In this document: positions 4,947 through 7,063 of the stretch, in pieces | Position numbering within the stretch: position 1 is the stretch's first letter | Layout: each line of letters begins with the position of its first letter | Assembly (NCBI GenBank): GCA_022560555.1 | Contig: JADFSZ010000091.1 | Span: 1 to 7,063, forward strand | Direction: 5' to 3' | Source: PVC group bacterium | GTDB taxonomy: Bacteria > GCA-001730085 > JADFSZ01 | DNA length: 7,063 nt | The notes under the pieces: model-generated | What the model was told of the DNA's origin: nothing | The model's database searches: none | Seen by the model: only the letters and a program-made list of their open reading frames with translations | Program-made: the position numbers and the translations under genes

Positions 4947-6104
4947 TCAGGATTTCGCCCTCTTTTTAATTTTTGTGAAGGCGATGGCCACTTCAACCTT
5001 GTCTTTGGACATAACCCGGCTCTTTCGAACCACACGCCCAATGGCACTCACCAGAGATTTCTTTTCAAACGAATCGATATTCAACTCCACATCACGGCCA
5101 AAAGGAGGTTCTTTGGTACTTTCGAACAAAACACCATGAGAGCATATGTTTTTTACGATTCCGAACATTTCAATCGTTTCGCCTCCCTGGGAGTAAGAGT
5201 ACAAAATAGGGACCTCGAGATTTCTTCTTGTAGATTCTCTTTTTTCAACAAGATATTGGCGGATTTGATTTTTTCCGCCTCTTTTAGCGACATAGAGGGC
5301 CATATCAGATCGTTTAATCAGTTCTTTGGCGGCAATACCATCTTCGGGAAATGTTGCAACACCTCCGCTGACGGTTAACCCTGTTTGATTCGAAAAAAGC
5401 ATTAACTGACTTCGGCAAAAACGTTCGATTTTGTCTTTGAGACGCTTTCCGAGCTCAATGGCGGCTGATTTTTGAGTTTCGCGCATGACCATAACAAACT
5501 CTTCGCCCGCATAACGCATAATCATATCTTTACCTCTCACGTTCATACGTAACACGCTGCCGATCTTCTTTAACGCGTTATCCCCCTCTTGATGTCCAAA
5601 TGTGTCATTATACTTCTTAAAATTATCCACATCAAAAAAGAGGAGGCTGAGGTTCGTATTATGTTTATGCGCTTCCTGAATTTGTTTCTCAAGATAAATA
5701 TCTAAATAGCGTCGATTAAACAATCCGGTCAGAGGATCTTTAAAAGCGGATTCGAGAACACTCACAAAAACATCCTGTTCAATCACTTTCGGATTTTTGA
5801 TAAGCTTCGTGATATTGAGAAAGTAATCAAAGATGGCCACACGCAGTCCGACATCACGCATAAGGCTTTCCGACATATCTCTTTTGTGTTCTAAAATATT
5901 TTCCCAATGAAGCAGAGCTTCCTCACCGGGCAAATCAATATTCACTAAAAAGCGAAAAATATCTTTAAGATCACATCCTCGCGAAAGGCTCGGTTGATTT
6001 TTAAGCCGGTTGACCAGCTCTTCACATTCTTTGGATGGGTTTTCATGGAGCATGCGTATGAGATCTTTACGACTATGAACTGCATCAATGCCGACGATAT
6101 CCAT
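4947..6104 (-). CDS. GGDEF diguanylate cyclase with C-terminal PilZ-like domain
   Basis: A 385-residue cytoplasmic protein predicted to make cyclic di-GMP from two GTP and probably to bind it. Residues 1-115 are mostly helical, resemble no domain I can name and show no membrane segment. The GGDEF domain runs from DPLTGLFNRRYL (123-134) through FFDVDNFKKYNDTFGHQEGD (156-175) to the active-site loop AGEEF (199-203), a functional-looking variant of GG(D/E)EF. RGKD (190-193) is an intact inhibitory I-site at the canonical five-residue spacing. After the GGDEF end (about 285), a PilZ-like domain begins with RESTR (289-293, RxxxR) and continues with NICSHG (319-324), where Cys321 occupies the usual serine position of (D/N)xSxxG. 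AAAGGAG lies 6 nt before the ATG. The gene is 20 nt downstream of the MinD/FlhG-like ATPase gene and likely co-transcribed with it. Confidence 0.92.
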   Translation of the reverse strand: MDIVGIDAVHSRKDLIRMLHENPSKECEELVNRLKNQPSLSRGCDLKDIFRFLVNIDLPGEEALLHWENILEHKRDMSESLMRDVGLRVAIFDYFLNITKLIKNPKVIEQDVFVSVLESAFKDPLTGLFNRRYLDIYLEKQIQEAHKHNTNLSLLFFDVDNFKKYNDTFGHQEGDNALKKIGSVLRMNVRGKDMIMRYAGEEFVMVMRETQKSAAIELGKRLKDKIERFCRSQLMLFSNQTGLTVSGGVATFPEDGIAAKELIKRSDMALYVAKRGGKNQIRQYLVEKRESTRRNLEVPILYSYSQGGETIEMFGIVKNICSHGVLFESTKEPPFGRDVELNIDSFEKKSLVSAIGRVVRKSRVMSKDKVEVAIAFTKIKKRAKS

Positions 6105-6110
6105 ACCGGT

Positions 6111-6117
6111 CTCCTTT
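6111..6117 (-). promoter_or_regulatory. Strong Shine-Dalgarno of the GGDEF-PilZ gene
   Basis: AAAGGAG on the minus strand ends 6 nt before the ATG at 6104, inside the 20-nt gap after the ATPase gene. It fixes the start codon. The gap leaves no room for a promoter or terminator, so the two genes should share a transcript. Confidence 0.8.
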
Positions 6118-6124
6118 CTAGGCC

Positions 6125-7063
6125 TTAGCTCACAATGGAAGCCAGGCGATACAAAGCTTTCTTCATATTTTCTTCATAACCCGCGTTCGATTTAAGATCC
6201 CTTTTCTGGCCGCTGATTTTATAGGCCATGGTTCTGACACATTCTGTCGCGCGTGAATACGGAAATTCCAAATAAAACGGCCGCTGCCGTTTGACAGATT
6301 TGGGCACGGCTTCATCCCGCACAATGAAACCTTCCATAGAAATACCGCGATTGAGAAACTGTTTCGTGATGGTGATCATTTTTTGTCCAAGTTTTTGAGC
6401 TTCTTTTTCATTTTTAACCATATTGAGGACAAGCTTAATATTGACATCATTATTATGCGCTAACAGGGTCTTGATCATGGCATAGGCGTCAATGGTGGAT
6501 GTAGGCTCCGGTGTGCATACGACAAAAACGTCATCAGCGGCCAGATTAAAATTAATGGCATTTTTCCCGAGGCCTGCTTCTGTATCAATGAGCACATAAT
6601 CAACATGTTTACGGACCTTTTCAAAGTGTTCCAAAAATATTTTTTGCTGAAGCGTATCGAGACTCGTCAGTTCCTCAATACCCGAACTTGCGGGAAGAAT
6701 ATTGAGTCCAAGTGGCCCTTCGATCATGATATCCAGAACATCTTTTTGTCCGCTTATCACGTGATGAATATTGTATTGGGGCGTTAATCCAAAAAGAACA
6801 TCCACATTCGCGAGCCCAAGATCGGCGTCAATGAGAACCACGCGTTTCCCCAATTGACATAAAGCTAATCCCAGGTTCACGGCTAAATTAGTTTTTCCGA
6901 CTCCCCCTTTTCCGCTTGTAATCGCGATCACTTTCACTTGATGAACCGGCTTTCTCGACATACGACTGTATAAACCCATAAAACTTGTAGTTTTCTGGTC
7001 CGGGCGAACAACATCAATGATTTCAACAAATGGGCCGACAATGTCGGGGTCAAATTGAGTGTT
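6125..7063 (-). CDS. MinD/FlhG-type ATPase, apparently fused to an upstream HD-GYP domain (5' end outside window)
   Basis: The 284 residues from the ATG at 6979 form a complete MinD/ParA-family ATPase, closest in layout to FlhG/YlxH, the family that sets flagellar number or polar position. Residues counted from that ATG: deviant Walker A SGKGGVGKT (22-30), VVLIDADLGLANVD (47-60, with Asp51) and VLIDTEAGLGKNA (129-141, with Asp132). The last 15 or so residues (NMKKALYRLASIVS) could be an amphipathic helix. The frame does not begin at 6979: 28 more codons upstream are open to the window edge. They encode NTQFDPDIVGPFVEII, which resembles the C-terminal end of HD-GYP c-di-GMP phosphodiesterase domains. 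No Shine-Dalgarno precedes the ATG at 6979 or the one at 6961. I therefore infer one HD-GYP-ATPase polypeptide. The alternatives are a separate ATPase gene with an unseen start signal, or a base error that removed a stop codon. Confidence 0.85.
   Translation of the reverse strand, partial: NTQFDPDIVGPFVEIIDVVRPDQKTTSFMGLYSRMSRKPVHQVKVIAITSGKGGVGKTNLAVNLGLALCQLGKRVVLIDADLGLANVDVLFGLTPQYNIHHVISGQKDVLDIMIEGPLGLNILPASSGIEELTSLDTLQQKIFLEHFEKVRKHVDYVLIDTEAGLGKNAINFNLAADDVFVVCTPEPTSTIDAYAMIKTLLAHNNDVNIKLVLNMVKNEKEAQKLGQKMITITKQFLNRGISMEGFIVRDEAVPKSVKRQRPFYLEFPYSRATECVRTMAYKISGQKRDLKSNAGYEENMKKALYRLASIVS

Noticed and set aside
4872-5378. Plus-strand open frame of 168 codons
   Set aside because: It is mostly antisense to the GGDEF-PilZ gene, whose motifs are clear, and crosses the promoter region. 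Its translation shows no recognisable domain and it has no convincing ribosome-binding site.

Overview
The window is a densely packed, minus-strand stretch of bacterial chromosome of moderate GC content. All seven protein genes and the one RNA gene read right to left. The housekeeping content (uvrB, nnrE, a YbgC-type thioesterase, rnpB, RNase HI, a coiled-coil zinc-ribbon protein) points to a core bacterial region, not a phage, plasmid or island. The taxon cannot be fixed from sequence alone. The gene mix, the c-di-GMP genes and a short ACAG-type heptad tract downstream of uvrB would fit an uncultured Gram-negative-type lineage such as Omnitrophota, but this is a weak guess.

Layout in transcription order (right to left). 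First comes a c-di-GMP/polarity block. An open reading frame enters from the right edge and carries what looks like the last residues of an HD-GYP phosphodiesterase domain, joined in frame to a complete MinD/FlhG-type ATPase (6125-7063, 5' end outside the window). After 20 nt, with a strong Shine-Dalgarno in the gap, comes a GGDEF diguanylate cyclase with a C-terminal PilZ-like domain (4947-6104). The block ends in a roughly 150-bp intergenic region (4794-4946). This holds a weak terminator candidate, a very good sigma70-type promoter (TTGACT, 17 nt, TATACT) and a perfect 7-bp hairpin at the predicted 5' end of the new transcript.

That promoter leads a compact second unit: zinc-ribbon coiled-coil protein (4071-4793), RNase HI (3654-4070, no gap), RNase P RNA (about 3211-3643), NAD(P)H-hydrate epimerase (2487-3197), YbgC-like thioesterase (2087-2494, overlaps by 8 nt) and uvrB (97-2103, overlaps by 17 nt). 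The structural RNA sits between two reading frames with only about 10-13 nt on either side, so it is either cut out of the mRNA or transcribed from a weak promoter inside rnhA. The unit mixes RNA processing, R-loop removal, metabolite repair and DNA repair.

The left edge (1-96) has no gene. It contains a five-copy 7-bp tandem repeat enclosed by a 7-bp inverted repeat, plus a 12-bp palindrome.

The most notable item is the apparent HD-GYP to MinD/FlhG fusion next to a GGDEF-PilZ protein. It would place c-di-GMP breakdown, c-di-GMP synthesis and binding, and a polar-positioning ATPase in one operon.
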